In this document: positions 1-9,014 of the stretch, piece after piece
Numbering within the stretch: the stretch's first letter is position 1
Layout: each line of letters begins with the position of its first letter
DNA from: Coriobacteriaceae bacterium EMTCatB1
GTDB lineage: Bacteria; Actinomycetota; Coriobacteriia; Anaerosomatales; Anaerosomataceae
Direction: 5' to 3'
Assembly (NCBI GenBank): GCA_001950395.1
Contig: BDLO01000001.1
Coordinates: 62,001 to 126,000 of the forward strand
DNA: 64,000 nucleotides
The notes under the pieces: model-generated
The model's database searches: none
What the model was told of the DNA's origin: nothing
Seen by the model: only the letters and a program-made list of their open reading frames with translations
Made by a program: the position numbers and the translations under genes

Positions 1-2
1 CG

Positions 3-356
3 TCGGGCACGTACGAGTACTTCAAAGAGGCCGTGGTCGGCAAGGACAAGGAGTACGCGAAGACTGCCAAGCTCCTGCCGTCCAACCAGGCGATCGTCGA
101 CGAGGTCAAGGCGAACGACGCTGGCATCGGCTACGTGGGTCTCGGCTACGTGAGCGACGACGTCAAGGTGGTCGCGGTCGACGGCGTGAAAGCGTCGGTC
201 GAGACTGCCAAGGACGGCAGCTACCCGATCGCCCGGTACCTGTACATGTACAGCAATGGCGAGGTGAGCGGTCTCCTCAAGGCATACCTCGACTGGGTCA
301 CGGGCTCGGAGGGTCAGGCGCTCGTCGCCGACGAGGGATTCGTCCCGCTGCAGTGA
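3..356 (+). CDS. pstS: Phosphate ABC transporter substrate-binding protein PstS (C-terminal part)
   Basis: This is the 3' part of the periplasmic or lipid-anchored phosphate-binding protein that delivers phosphate to PstCA. The reading frame is already open at base 3, and the first residues (SGTYEYF) match the phosphate-contact loop typical of PstS. The ORF-track start at base 33 is therefore an internal codon and the true start lies before the window. The C-terminus (AYLDWVTGSEGQ...) is the usual end of PstS. The stop lies four bases before pstC, so the gene heads a pstSCAB operon. The partner order and sequence make the call firm; only the N-terminus, including any lipobox, cannot be seen. 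Confidence 0.93.
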   Translation, partial: SGTYEYFKEAVVGKDKEYAKTAKLLPSNQAIVDEVKANDAGIGYVGLGYVSDDVKVVAVDGVKASVETAKDGSYPIARYLYMYSNGEVSGLLKAYLDWVTGSEGQALVADEGFVPLQ

Positions 357-360
357 TCCG

Positions 361-1290
361 ATGACAGACACGCTCCGTCCATCTGATTCGCGGTCGCGCG
401 GCCGCACGGCGCTCAGCCGTGCGGCCGAGACCTTCGCCAAGGGGTTCATCACGGCCACGGGCTGGCTGGCGATCGTCGTTCTGGCCGCGATAGCCGCGTT
501 CCTCGTATGGAACTCGCTGCGCGCGCTTGGCGAGGCGGGTCTTGGCCGCATCGTCACCGGAACGGACTGGTATCCGACGTCGAGCCCAGGGAAGTTCGGA
601 GCCGCACCCTTGATCGTCGGCTCTTTGATCGTCACACTCGTCGCTCTCGTCGTGGCCGTCCCGGTCGGACTGGCTGCGGCCGTGTACCTGAGCGAGTTCG
701 CCGGTCGCCGCCTCAAGGAGGTCTCGAAGGCCGTCATCGAGTTCATGGCAGCCATCCCGTCGGTCGTGTACGGCCTCGTCGGCGTGGCGCTCGTCGTTCC
801 TGCGGTGAAGCGAGCATTCGCCCTGGACAGCGGGCTGACCGCGCTGTCAGGCGGGATCGTGCTCGGCGTGATGGCGTTGCCGACGATCGTCTCGATCTCC
901 GAAGATGCGCTGCACGCCGTGCCCTCGTCGTTGCGGCACGCGTCGCTCGCTCTGGGCAACACGCGGTGGCAGACGACGTACAAGGTGACCGTACCTGCAG
1001 CGAGCTCAGGCATATTCGCTGCGGTGATGCTTGGCGTCGGCCGAGCTATCGGCGAGACGATGGCCGTCTTGATGCTCACTGGTAACGCAGCAGTCATGCC
1101 GCGCTCGCTTCTTGAGTCCGTGAGGACCATGACCGGGACGATCGCCGCGGAGATGGGCGAGGTCGTGCAGGGCGGCACGCACTACTCCGTGTTGTTCGTG
1201 GTGGGCCTTGTTCTGTTCGCGGCCACCTTCTCGATCAATCTGGCGGCCGATCTGGTGCTGGAGAAGCAGCGGAAGCGGTGGGGTGTATGA
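361..1290 (+). CDS. pstC: Phosphate ABC transporter permease PstC
   Basis: Inner-membrane permease subunit of the high-affinity phosphate importer; 309 residues, normal for the family. After a roughly 30-residue basic N-terminus there are about six hydrophobic segments, starting with GWLAIVVLAAIAAFLV. The EAA-type loop that docks with PstB is visible around residues 220-240 (GRAIGETMAVLML). The ATG lies four bases after the pstS stop, and the gene overlaps the likely pstA start by four bases (ATGA), which implies translational coupling. Expression is probably phosphate-controlled, but any Pho box would lie upstream of the window. Confidence 0.96.
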   Translation: MTDTLRPSDSRSRGRTALSRAAETFAKGFITATGWLAIVVLAAIAAFLVWNSLRALGEAGLGRIVTGTDWYPTSSPGKFGAAPLIVGSLIVTLVALVVAVPVGLAAAVYLSEFAGRRLKEVSKAVIEFMAAIPSVVYGLVGVALVVPAVKRAFALDSGLTALSGGIVLGVMALPTIVSISEDALHAVPSSLRHASLALGNTRWQTTYKVTVPAASSGIFAAVMLGVGRAIGETMAVLMLTGNAAVMPRSLLESVRTMTGTIAAEMGEVVQGGTHYSVLFVVGLVLFAATFSINLAADLVLEKQRKRWGV

Positions 1291-2150
1291 GGCTCACGAG
1301 AGTGAAGCGCGCTCGCGCCGCAGAGGCGGTCGCCCGAGCGATCCTCGGGGCGTCGGCGCTGCTCGTCGTCGCTGCCGCAGCATTCCTCGTGCTCTACATC
1401 GCGAAGAAAGGGCTTCCCGGTCTGAGCTGGGAGTTCCTGACCGAAGTCCCGAAAAACCGGGGGCGTGAAGGCGGCATCTACCCGGCGCTCGTCGGGACGT
1501 TGTACGTCGTGGCTTGCACGGGATTGTTCGCTGTCCCGCTGGGCGTCCTTGGCGGGGTGTACCTGTCCGAGTACGCGCCGAAGAAGAGATCCACGCGGAT
1601 CATACGGCTTGCGGTGGCCAACATGGCGGGAGTCCCCTCGATCGTCTACGGCCTGTTCGGCCTGGCTGCTTTCGTGCTGGCTGCGGGCTTTGGGCGGTCG
1701 ATCATCGCAGCCTCGCTCACGCTCACCTGCATGACGCTCCCGGTGATCGTCACGGCGACCGAGGAGGCGCTGCGGCAGGTGCCGGCGGACCTTCGGCACG
1801 CCGCGCTCGCGCTTGGAGCGAGCAAGATACGCACCGTCCTCTCGGTGGTCTTGCCGGCCGCAGCGCCCGGCATCGTGACGGGGGTCGTGCTCGGGCTCGC
1901 GCGCGCCGCCGGAGAGACCGCCCCGATCCTGTTCACGGGGGCGGTATTCCAGATGCGCCGTCTTCCTGACGGCCTCGGGTCGCAGTTCATGGCGCTGCCG
2001 TATCACATCTACACGCAAGTGACGTCGGTCCCCAATTGGAACAGGGACTTGGTCTGGGGGACGGCACTCGTGCTCGTCGCGAGCGTGAGCGCAGCGAGCG
2101 CTGCGGCAGCGATCTGGCGTTCAGCAAGAAGGAGGAGGATCTCATGGTGA
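1287..2150 (+). CDS. pstA: Phosphate ABC transporter permease PstA
   Basis: Second permease of the phosphate importer, pairing with PstC. The ORF track opens at a GTG at 1278, but the ATG at 1287 forms the classic ATGA overlap with the pstC stop and follows a purine-rich GGAAGCGGTGGGG stretch, so I prefer it (287 residues). About six membrane segments are present, and the conserved GRAxGE-type loop appears as [13 protein letters not shown] near residue 210. The 3' end overlaps the chosen pstB start by seven bases. Confidence 0.95.
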   Translation: MRLTRVKRARAAEAVARAILGASALLVVAAAAFLVLYIAKKGLPGLSWEFLTEVPKNRGREGGIYPALVGTLYVVACTGLFAVPLGVLGGVYLSEYAPKKRSTRIIRLAVANMAGVPSIVYGLFGLAAFVLAAGFGRSIIAASLTLTCMTLPVIVTATEEALRQVPADLRHAALALGASKIRTVLSVVLPAAAPGIVTGVVLGLARAAGETAPILFTGAVFQMRRLPDGLGSQFMALPYHIYTQVTSVPNWNRDLVWGTALVLVASVSAASAAAAIWRSARRRRISW

Positions 2151-3016
2151 CGAGCGTGCGCTCGGCGTTGACGACGGCTGTCCCGACTCTGCGCGAAACC
2201 GCTGAAGCTGCAGAGAACGTTCTCGAGGAGACCATCGTGCGAGGCCGTGGCGCGTTCGACCTGCAGTCCGTCTCTGTGGCGTACGGCTCGGAGACCGTGA
2301 TCGCGGACGTCACCATGGGCATTCCCTCGCAAGCCGTCACAGCGCTGATCGGGCCATCGGGCTGCGGGAAGTCGACGCTGCTCCGGTGCCTGAATCGGAT
2401 GAACGACGAGATCGGGAACGTCCGCGTCAGCGGCACAATCGCGCTCGACGGCGTCGACATCATGGCGCGCGGCGTCGATCCGGTGGAGCTCAGGATGCGC
2501 GTCGGCCAGGTGTTCCAGCGGCCGAATCCGTTCCCGATGAGCATCTACGACAACGTGGCGTACGGCCCGCGCACGCAAGGCATACGTCATCGTGACGAGC
2601 TCGATGCGATCGTCGAGGACGCGCTTAAGCGCGCCGCACTGTGGGACGAGGTGAAGGGCTCGCTCAAGAAACACGCATTCGACCTCTCAGGCGGCCAGCA
2701 GCAACGGCTGTGCATCGCCCGCGCGCTCGCGACGAAGCCCGAGGTGCTCCTCATGGACGAGCCCGCGTCGGCGCTCGACCCGATCTCCACGCAGCAGATC
2801 GAGGACACCATCGCCGAGCTCAAGCGCTCGGTGACGATCGTCATCGTCACCCATAACATGCAGCAGGCGGCTCGCGTCTCGGACCAGACGGCATTCATGC
2901 TTCGCGAGCGTCTCGACGAGCCGGCGCATCTCATCGAAGTCGGCGAGACGCGCAAGATGTTCACCAACCCCGACGATCCTCGCACCGAGGCGTACATCAC
3001 GGGCCGTTTTGGCTAA
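2144..3016 (+). CDS. pstB: Phosphate ABC transporter ATP-binding protein PstB
   Basis: ATPase of the phosphate importer. The ORF runs back to 2036, but the ATG at 2144 follows a strong GGAGGAGG (2131-2138), giving 290 residues. Walker A is GPSGCGKS (about 70-77), the ABC signature is LSGGQQQR (about 181) and Walker B is [13 protein letters not shown] (about 200). The N-terminus carries roughly 35 residues ahead of the ABC core that most PstB proteins lack; an internal start closer to the core cannot be excluded. It ends the operon: a perfect 10-bp hairpin follows 35 bases after the stop. No phoU follows in the window. Confidence 0.96.
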   Translation: MVTSVRSALTTAVPTLRETAEAAENVLEETIVRGRGAFDLQSVSVAYGSETVIADVTMGIPSQAVTALIGPSGCGKSTLLRCLNRMNDEIGNVRVSGTIALDGVDIMARGVDPVELRMRVGQVFQRPNPFPMSIYDNVAYGPRTQGIRHRDELDAIVEDALKRAALWDEVKGSLKKHAFDLSGGQQQRLCIARALATKPEVLLMDEPASALDPISTQQIEDTIAELKRSVTIVIVTHNMQQAARVSDQTAFMLRERLDEPAHLIEVGETRKMFTNPDDPRTEAYITGRFG

Positions 3017-3050
3017 GCTCGAAGCGGGTGATCCGCTCCCAGAAAAGAGG

Positions 3051-3080
3051 ACGAGGCCCGTTGGGGGGGACGGGCCTCGT
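3051..3080 (+). terminator. Hairpin terminator after pstSCAB
   Basis: A perfect 10-bp inverted repeat (ACGAGGCCCG / CGGGCCTCGT) with a 10-base loop lies 35 bases after the pstB stop. There is no long U-tract, only a short TCAGTTG tail, so termination could be partly factor-dependent. The position at an operon end and the perfect stem support the call. Confidence 0.7.
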
Positions 3081-3233
3081 TCAGTTGAGCGGCGGTCCCC
3101 GCGTCCGAGGGGGGAGGGAAGATGCGGGTCGCACTGCTCGTCACGTACTATAGCAATATCCGTGCCACTATGCAAGCGGCGGGGAATAAGATTCACAAAG
3201 ACGGACGCCGGTGAGCGATCGCGAGGTGCTTCG

Positions 3234-4181
3234 ATGGAGAAGACGACACTGCCATGGAGCGGTCAGCACGTCTGTCGGGTGGCGCTCGGAACGTGGTCGA
3301 TGGGCGGCTGGATGTGGGGTGGTGCTGACGAGCGAGCTGCGCGTGCCACGATTCAGCGTGCACTCGAGATCGGCGTCGACTTCGTGGACACGGCGCCCGT
3401 GTACGGCTTCGGGCTCTCAGAGCGGCTGCTCGGTGAGGAGCTTGAGGCGCTTGGGGTCCGAGACCGCGTGGTGATCGCGACGAAGTGCGGGTTGGTCTGG
3501 GACGAGCGGCAGGAGCCGTGGCGCGACTCGTCTCCCGCGAGCATCCGCCGCGAGGTCGAGGCGTCGCTCGAGCGGCTCAAGACCTCGTGGATCGACCTGT
3601 ACCTAGTGCACTGGCCGGACGAGGGCACGCCGTTCGAGGAGACGGCTGCGGCGCTTCAGGCGCTCGTGGACGAGGGGATCGTGCGGGCGGTCGGCGTCTG
3701 CAACTACTCGGTCGAGCAGATGGAGCGGTTCCGTCTCGGCGGCCGCTTGGACGCCGCACAGTTCCGCTACAACCTCTTCGAGCCGGCGAACGAGCCGCTG
3801 CTGCGGTACGCCCGCGAGCGTGGTCTGGTCTCCATGGCGTACAGCCCGCTCGCCCGAGGGCTTCTCACGGGAGCGATGCGGCGAGACCAGGAGCCGACGG
3901 ATGCGGCGAGGCGGGCTCCGATGTACCACGGCGAGTCCTACCAGCGGCACCTCGATGCCGTTGAGCGGCTCGACAGCTTGGCTCAAGCGCGCTACGGGCG
4001 CCGCGTCATCCATCTTGCGGTGCGCTGGCTGCTCGACCAGCCGGGGATGTCGGTGGTGCTGTGGGGCGCACGGCGGCCGGAGCAGCTCGACGCCGTTGAC
4101 GGCGTCTGGGGATTCTCTCTGGACGACGACGCCTTCCGCGAGATCGGCAAGATCGTGTCAGGGCTCGAAGACCCGCGTTAG
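3234..4181 (+). CDS. Aldo/keto reductase
   Basis: NAD(P)H-dependent oxidoreductase of the aldo/keto reductase superfamily, a cytosolic TIM barrel of 315 residues. The ORF extends back to 3009 through the pstB terminator, which cannot be coding; the ATG at 3234 after a GCGAGGTG purine stretch is the sensible start. The catalytic tetrad can be assigned as Asp52 and Tyr57 (DTAPVYG), Lys84 (ATKCG) and His126 (LVHWPD). The substrate cannot be told from sequence. The stop codon overlaps the stop of the convergent exporter gene (shared TTAG), so no room is left for a terminator between them. Confidence 0.9.
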   Translation: MEKTTLPWSGQHVCRVALGTWSMGGWMWGGADERAARATIQRALEIGVDFVDTAPVYGFGLSERLLGEELEALGVRDRVVIATKCGLVWDERQEPWRDSSPASIRREVEASLERLKTSWIDLYLVHWPDEGTPFEETAAALQALVDEGIVRAVGVCNYSVEQMERFRLGGRLDAAQFRYNLFEPANEPLLRYARERGLVSMAYSPLARGLLTGAMRRDQEPTDAARRAPMYHGESYQRHLDAVERLDSLAQARYGRRVIHLAVRWLLDQPGMSVVLWGARRPEQLDAVDGVWGFSLDDDAFREIGKIVSGLEDPR

Positions 4182-5524
4182 CAGGGCGTGTCGCCCTCGC
4201 AGATGAGCGCGGGGCGTGCCAGCAGCACGAGCCCGTACGCGATCACGACGGCGCCGCCGATGGCGATCGCGACCTGCACGCCCGTGCGCTCGGCGAGCCA
4301 CCCGAACAACGCAGAACCCACCGGCATCATGCCCATGAACGCCATCACGAACAGCGCCATCACCCGGCCGCGCACCGTGGGGTCTGCAGCGAGCTGGAGC
4401 GACGTGTTGATGCTCGACACGATCGCGAGGAACGCCGCTCCGATCGCGAAGAGCACGAACCCGGACAGGTGCGGCTGCCGCGAGAGCGCGAGCACGAGGA
4501 TGCCGAGGCCCATCACGACGTAGCCCACGCGGATGATGCGCTCGCGGCGGATCCTTCGTGACAGCGTCGCCACGACGAGCGCGCTCGTGAGCGCGCCGGC
4601 TCCGTTGGCAGCCATCAGAGCCGAGTATCCGGTCTCTTTCAGCCCCAGCACGCTCTTGGCGATGGCTGGGAGCAGCGCTGCGAACGGCATCCCGAAGGTC
4701 GTCAGAACCGCGGCGCTCAGCAGGAGCCACGCCACGCGGGAGTGCTCCCGGGCGTAGCGGACGCCACCCAAGAGGGTGTCTCGCGCGGAGCCTGGCGAGC
4801 GGTGCGGTCGCTGCTGGGCCAGGCGGATCATCGCGAGAGCAGCGATGACGAACAGGAAGCTCGCAGCGTTGACGTAGAACACGGCGGTGACGCCCAGCAG
4901 CGCGAAGACGGCTCCGCCAGCGACCGGGCCGAGGAACCGCGCCGCGTTGAACTGCGCGGAGTTGAGCGCGATCGCGTTCATCAGCGACTGAGGCGGCACC
5001 AGCTCGGGCGTCATGGCCTGCCATGCAGGAGAGGTGAGCGCTTGGAAGACGCCGCCGAGGAGAACGAGGGAGTAGATCCACGCCATGGAGATCTTCCCCG
5101 TCTGATAGAGGGCCCCGAACGCGATCGCCTGGAGCATGAGCGCGGCCTGGGCGAAGATGAGCAGCTTGCGCCGGTCCCACCGGTCTGCGAGCGCCCCGGC
5201 GACCACGGCCAGGAAGGTGACGGGAAGCCCAGAAAGCGCGTTCACGAAGCCGAGCGCTTGAGAGGACGAGGTGAGGTCGTACACGATCCAGCCGAGCGCG
5301 ACGATCTGCATCCACGAGCCGACGTTCGACAGGAGCGCTCCGAAGAACGCGAGAGAGAAATCGCGATACGCGAACGATTCGAAGGTCCGGAAGCGCGAGA
5401 GAAGACCCGCGGGAGGGCTGCACGCGTCTGCTTCCGCGGTCAGCGCGTCCAGTGATCGCTCCGATGCTGATGGCTCGCCGGGGCCCGGCCCCATCGCCTC
5501 GTCGTGTTCACATCCGTGCCGCAC
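4178..5524 (-). CDS. MFS exporter (EntS-like, MFS_3 type)
   Basis: Major facilitator superfamily transporter with about 12 membrane segments and the FxxxF(S/W)xGxxxSxxGxW signature region at the first helix (YRDFSLAFFGALLSNVGSWMQ). This type normally exports siderophores, drugs or other small molecules; the substrate is unknown here. The ORF opens with TTG at 5542, but GAGGAGG at 5537-5531 is spaced for the GTG at 5524, giving 448 residues. It is transcribed away from the glutamate-synthase gene upstream, with a hairpin between them. Its last bases overlap the aldo/keto reductase stop tail to tail. Confidence 0.85.
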   Translation of the reverse strand: MRHGCEHDEAMGPGPGEPSASERSLDALTAEADACSPPAGLLSRFRTFESFAYRDFSLAFFGALLSNVGSWMQIVALGWIVYDLTSSSQALGFVNALSGLPVTFLAVVAGALADRWDRRKLLIFAQAALMLQAIAFGALYQTGKISMAWIYSLVLLGGVFQALTSPAWQAMTPELVPPQSLMNAIALNSAQFNAARFLGPVAGGAVFALLGVTAVFYVNAASFLFVIAALAMIRLAQQRPHRSPGSARDTLLGGVRYAREHSRVAWLLLSAAVLTTFGMPFAALLPAIAKSVLGLKETGYSALMAANGAGALTSALVVATLSRRIRRERIIRVGYVVMGLGILVLALSRQPHLSGFVLFAIGAAFLAIVSSINTSLQLAADPTVRGRVMALFVMAFMGMMPVGSALFGWLAERTGVQVAIAIGGAVVIAYGLVLLARPALICEGDTPC

Positions 5525-5547
5525 GTCCATCCTCCTCGCCAAGCGAC

Positions 5548-5574
5548 GCCGCCCCTGCGTGGTGCAGGGGCGGC
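5548..5574 (-). terminator. Hairpin terminator between glutamate-synthase gene and MFS gene
   Basis: Perfect 11-bp inverted repeat (GCCGCCCCTGC / GCAGGGGCGGC) with a 5-base loop, located downstream of the leftward glutamate-synthase domain gene and just ahead of the exporter start. It probably ends the first transcript; there is no strong U-tract on either strand. Confidence 0.6.
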
Positions 5575-5618
5575 AGCCTGGACGTATTGTACGGCGGGAC
5601 GCCGCTTCGCGCGAGCCG

Positions 5619-7208
5619 TCAGGCGTCGATGATGTCGAACGCCTCCTGGCGATACGCGTCCATGACGTACGGGATGCCGGAGATCTCGGCCGCCTCGCGC
5701 GTGAGCGCCATGAGATCGGCTTGCGAGATGGTCGAGAGCCGCATGTTGCGCGAGCCGCTCATGAGCTGCTGGAGCCCGACCTTGATCTTGTCGGCGAAGG
5801 TGTAGATGCCGATCGCGCCGAGCGGGAACTTCTCGACCTCGTCGCCGTACTTGGCTCTGAGGGTCTCGTACGAGACGAAGATCTCCTCTTTCGTCGAGCC
5901 GAACTCCGAGACGGTGCGCGGCAGGTCCTGCTCCTCGAGCCACTTGCCGATGTTCTTGCCGACGAAGCCCGGGATCATCAGCGCGCGGCCCATGCACACG
6001 GCCTTGGTGTGCGGAGCGCCCAGCGCGAGGACTTTGAAGACGTGGTCCTCGGTGGAGAAGCCGCCAGCGATCGCGATGTCGGGGACGTAGGCGCCCTTCG
6101 CGCGGAGCCGCTCGACGAGCTGGTTGGTCATGCACTGCAGGTAGAAGGTCGGGACGCCCCACTCCTCCATCATGCGCCACGGGCTCATGCCGGTGCCGCC
6201 GGGAGCGCCGTCGATGGTGAGCAGGTCGATCTTCGCGTTGCTGGCCCACTTGATGGCCATCGCGAGCTCGCGCATCGGGTACGCGCCGGTCTTCAGCGTG
6301 ACGCGCTTGGCGCCGAGCGAGCGCAGCCGTTCGACCTCTGCGTAGAACGCTTCCTCGTCGATGAAGCCGAGGCGGCTGTGACGCTCGAAGTGCTTGATGG
6401 CCGTCGCGCGGAAGGCGGCCTGCACCGCAGGATCGCTCGGGTCAGGGGTCACGAGGTAGCCGCGGCGCTGCAGCTCGAGCGCGCGCTCAAGCGAATCGAC
6501 CTTGATCTCGCCGCCGATGCACTTGGCGCCCTGGCCCCACTTGAGCTCGATGGTCTCCACGCCGAGCTTCTCGATGACGTATTCGGCCACACCAAGCCGA
6601 GTGTCTTCGACGTTCATCTGGACGAGGATGTCGCCGTAGCCCTCGTGGTAGCGGCGATACAGCTCGACGCGACGCTCCATGTCCGGCGCTTTGACGACCT
6701 TGCCTTTGTCGTTGAGCTCCAGAGCAGGATCGATCCCGCACACGTTCTCGCCGCAGACGATCGAGATGCCCGAGATGGCGGCGCCGATCGCGAAGTGCTC
6801 CCAGTTCTTGCGGGCGATCTCGGTCGAGCCGAGCGCGCCGGTGAAGATGGGGAGCTTCATGCGGACCTTGTTCTCGTAGCCGAACTCGGTCTGGGTGTCG
6901 ACCATCGTGAAGAGCGTGTTGTCCGGGTTGCCCTCGACGCCGTCAGGCAGACCCTTGGCGCCCATGGCGTAGCCCTGGATGTTGAGGTGGGAGTAGTCGA
7001 CGGGGTAGTCCTTGTCGCCACCCGCTGTGATCTCGCCGAACGGCCCCGGATAGATGACTTCGCGACCGCGGAACGTCGCTTTGAAGATCTCGCAGTTGCC
7101 GCGGCATCCGTCGACGCACCGCGTGCAGATGCCAGAAGACGGCGACACGTCGCGTGACCGGTTGCTGGTCTGGGTCGCCTCGTTCGCATTGGGACGCCTG
7201 AGATTCAT
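5619..7208 (-). CDS. Stand-alone FMN-binding glutamate synthase domain protein
   Basis: A 529-residue protein corresponding to the central FMN and Fe-S domain of glutamate synthase (GltB), as in the short archaeal-type enzymes, without the glutamine amidotransferase domain. The N-terminus has a compact Cys motif (CTRCVDGCRGNC, about 28-39) that could hold an Fe-S cluster or metal. The synthase barrel covers the rest, with the glycine-rich flavin-binding stretch DGAPGGTGMSP and KTGAYPMRELA. It likely makes glutamate from 2-oxoglutarate using ammonia or a separate amidotransferase and a ferredoxin or NADPH donor. It is divergent from glnA with about 125 bases between starts, which fits a GS-GOGAT nitrogen-assimilation pair. 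A GGGAGGAAC purine run precedes the ATG. Confidence 0.88.
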   Translation of the reverse strand: MNLRRPNANEATQTSNRSRDVSPSSGICTRCVDGCRGNCEIFKATFRGREVIYPGPFGEITAGGDKDYPVDYSHLNIQGYAMGAKGLPDGVEGNPDNTLFTMVDTQTEFGYENKVRMKLPIFTGALGSTEIARKNWEHFAIGAAISGISIVCGENVCGIDPALELNDKGKVVKAPDMERRVELYRRYHEGYGDILVQMNVEDTRLGVAEYVIEKLGVETIELKWGQGAKCIGGEIKVDSLERALELQRRGYLVTPDPSDPAVQAAFRATAIKHFERHSRLGFIDEEAFYAEVERLRSLGAKRVTLKTGAYPMRELAMAIKWASNAKIDLLTIDGAPGGTGMSPWRMMEEWGVPTFYLQCMTNQLVERLRAKGAYVPDIAIAGGFSTEDHVFKVLALGAPHTKAVCMGRALMIPGFVGKNIGKWLEEQDLPRTVSEFGSTKEEIFVSYETLRAKYGDEVEKFPLGAIGIYTFADKIKVGLQQLMSGSRNMRLSTISQADLMALTREAAEISGIPYVMDAYRQEAFDIIDA

Positions 7209-7333
7209 CGTGACCCCTGTTCCTCCCGTGTCTCTACTGCCGGCCGGTTTTGCGCTATGGTAACGCAGTGGAAACCAGCTCGAGACTGCAAATCGGATAA
7301 AGGTACGCGATTCTTGCGAGAAAGGGCGTGAAG

Positions 7334-8662
7334 ATGCCGCACGAGCTTCGCCACGAGGTTGTGAAGGCCGTAAAGGATCAGAAGATCGAGTTCGTGCACC
7401 TGTGGTTCACCGACGTCCTCGGCTTTCTCAAGAGCTTCACCATCGACATCGAGGAGCTCGAGACGGCGATGACCGAGGGGATGGGCTTCGACGGATCGTC
7501 CATCCAGGGTTTCGCTCGCATCCAAGAGTCCGACATGATCGCCCTGCCGGATCCCACGACGCTGCAGATCCTGCCGTGGAGGCAGAAGGGGGCGCTCGTC
7601 GCCACGATGTTCTGCGACATCGTGAAGCCGGACGGGTCGCCGTACGAAGCGGATCCGCGCTACGTGTTGAAGCGCAACCTCGCGCGCGCGGCTGAGATGG
7701 GCTACACGTTCTACATCGGCCCCGAGCTCGAGTACTACTACCTCAAGAGCGAGGAGGACCCCGTCCCTCTCGACCGCGCGACGTATTTCGACCAGACGAC
7801 GCGCGACCTCGCGGTCGACCTGCGCAAGGACACCGTCCGCGCGCTGAAGCGCTTCGGCATCCAGGTCGAGTACAGCCACCACGAGGTGGGTCCGAGCCAG
7901 CACGAGATCGACTTGCGGTACCGCGAGGCGCTCGCGATGGCGGACGCCGTCATGACCTACCGCGTCCTGGTGAAAGAGATCGCGCAGATGAACGGCGTGT
8001 ACGCCACCTTCATGCCGAAGCCCCTGTTCGGGGAGGCCGGAAGCGGCATGCACGTCCATCAGTCGCTGTTCAAGGACGGCAAGAACGCGTTCTACGACCC
8101 CGAAGACGAGTACCATCTGTCGGCGGTCGCCAAGTCGTACATCGCAGGCATCCTCGCGCACGCGCGGGAGATCTGCGCAGTCACGAATCAGTGGGTGAAC
8201 AGCTACAAGCGTCTCGTGTCGGGATACGAGGCACCCGTGTACATCTGCTGGGCGCATCGGAATCGGTCGGCGCTCGTGCGCGTGCCGATGTACAAGCCGG
8301 GCAAGGAGGCCGCCACGCGCATCGAGCTCCGTTCGCCGGATCCCGCGTGCAACCCCTACCTTGCGTTCTCGGTCATGCTCGCGGCCGGCCTCGACGGCAT
8401 CGAGCGCGGCCTGGAGCTTCCCCCCGACGTCACGGACGACGTCTACGAGATGTCCGATGAAGAGCGTGCGGCCAGAGGAATCGAGCAGCTGCCGGAGGAC
8501 CTCTACGAGGCGCTCAAGGAGATGGAGCAGAGCGACCTCGTGCGGCGGACCTTGGGCGACCAGGTATTCGAGTGGTTCCTGCGCAACAAGACGGCAGAGT
8601 GGCACGAGTACCGCACGCGCGTGACCCCGTGGGAGACGGAGAAGTACCTGCCGCTCCTCTAG
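7334..8662 (+). CDS. glnA: Glutamine synthetase, type I
   Basis: Makes glutamine from glutamate, ammonia and ATP. Typical GSI length (442 residues) and motifs: MGFDGSSIQGF in the N-terminal beta-grasp, GPELEYYY, HHEVGPSQHEID, GMHVHQSLF and RIELRSPDP in the catalytic domain. The ORF track begins at GTG 7328; the ATG at 7334 has a better spacing to AAGGG (7322-7326). The family is GSI-alpha by length. Its divergent partner encodes the glutamate-synthase domain protein, and the shared 125-bp region contains the symmetric TATGGTA / TACCATA, which could serve as -10 sequences in both directions. Confidence 0.96.
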   Translation: MPHELRHEVVKAVKDQKIEFVHLWFTDVLGFLKSFTIDIEELETAMTEGMGFDGSSIQGFARIQESDMIALPDPTTLQILPWRQKGALVATMFCDIVKPDGSPYEADPRYVLKRNLARAAEMGYTFYIGPELEYYYLKSEEDPVPLDRATYFDQTTRDLAVDLRKDTVRALKRFGIQVEYSHHEVGPSQHEIDLRYREALAMADAVMTYRVLVKEIAQMNGVYATFMPKPLFGEAGSGMHVHQSLFKDGKNAFYDPEDEYHLSAVAKSYIAGILAHAREICAVTNQWVNSYKRLVSGYEAPVYICWAHRNRSALVRVPMYKPGKEAATRIELRSPDPACNPYLAFSVMLAAGLDGIERGLELPPDVTDDVYEMSDEERAARGIEQLPEDLYEALKEMEQSDLVRRTLGDQVFEWFLRNKTAEWHEYRTRVTPWETEKYLPLL

Positions 8663-8776
8663 CGGCCGTGTGACGCACGAACAGCCAGGCCGTTCGTCAG
8701 AGACGCCTTCAGACTGAAGGGCGCCATACCGAGATAATCGGTAGAAAGCGGCGACGGACGGTCAAGGAGGCGTCTC

Positions 8777-9001
8777 ATGGCGTCGACGACGTGCGAGTTC
8801 AGCTCCCGGTGTGCGGTGTTCGCCGGGCGTTCCGTCCGGGCCGATGCGGCTATGCGGTATCGTGAGCACTACTGCATGGGCGACTGCTCGGCATGCGCAC
8901 GGTGGGCGCTGGCGATCGCGATCGGAATCGACGAGGTTCCTGACGAGCTCCTGCCGCACCAGCACGATCGCGCGGATGCGTACCTGATCCAGGCCGTGTG
9001 A
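8777..9001 (+). CDS. Small Cys-containing protein of unknown function
   Basis: A 74-residue cytosolic protein with five or six cysteines, including the motif YREHYCMGDCSACARW in the centre. An AAGGAGG precedes the ATG with good spacing, and codon use matches the neighbours. I recognise the layout (C near the N-terminus, LKxxYCxGDxxxCARY-like centre, VPxxLxPxQxDRA tail) as a family of short uncharacterised proteins seen in anaerobes, but I know no function for it. It may bind a metal or an Fe-S cluster. It stands alone between glnA and the convergent thrC. Confidence 0.7.
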   Translation: MASTTCEFSSRCAVFAGRSVRADAAMRYREHYCMGDCSACARWALAIAIGIDEVPDELLPHQHDRADAYLIQAV

Positions 9002-9014
9002 GCAGGACGTGGCG

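Noticed and set aside
3009-3233. N-terminal extension of the aldo/keto reductase ORF
   Set aside because: It would translate the pstB terminator hairpin; the family homology starts at the ATG at 3234.
5271-7157. 628-residue plus-strand ORF opposite the glutamate-synthase gene
   Set aside because: Composition is typical of an antisense frame (many R, H, D, E, L in short repeats) and the opposite strand encodes a clear conserved protein.
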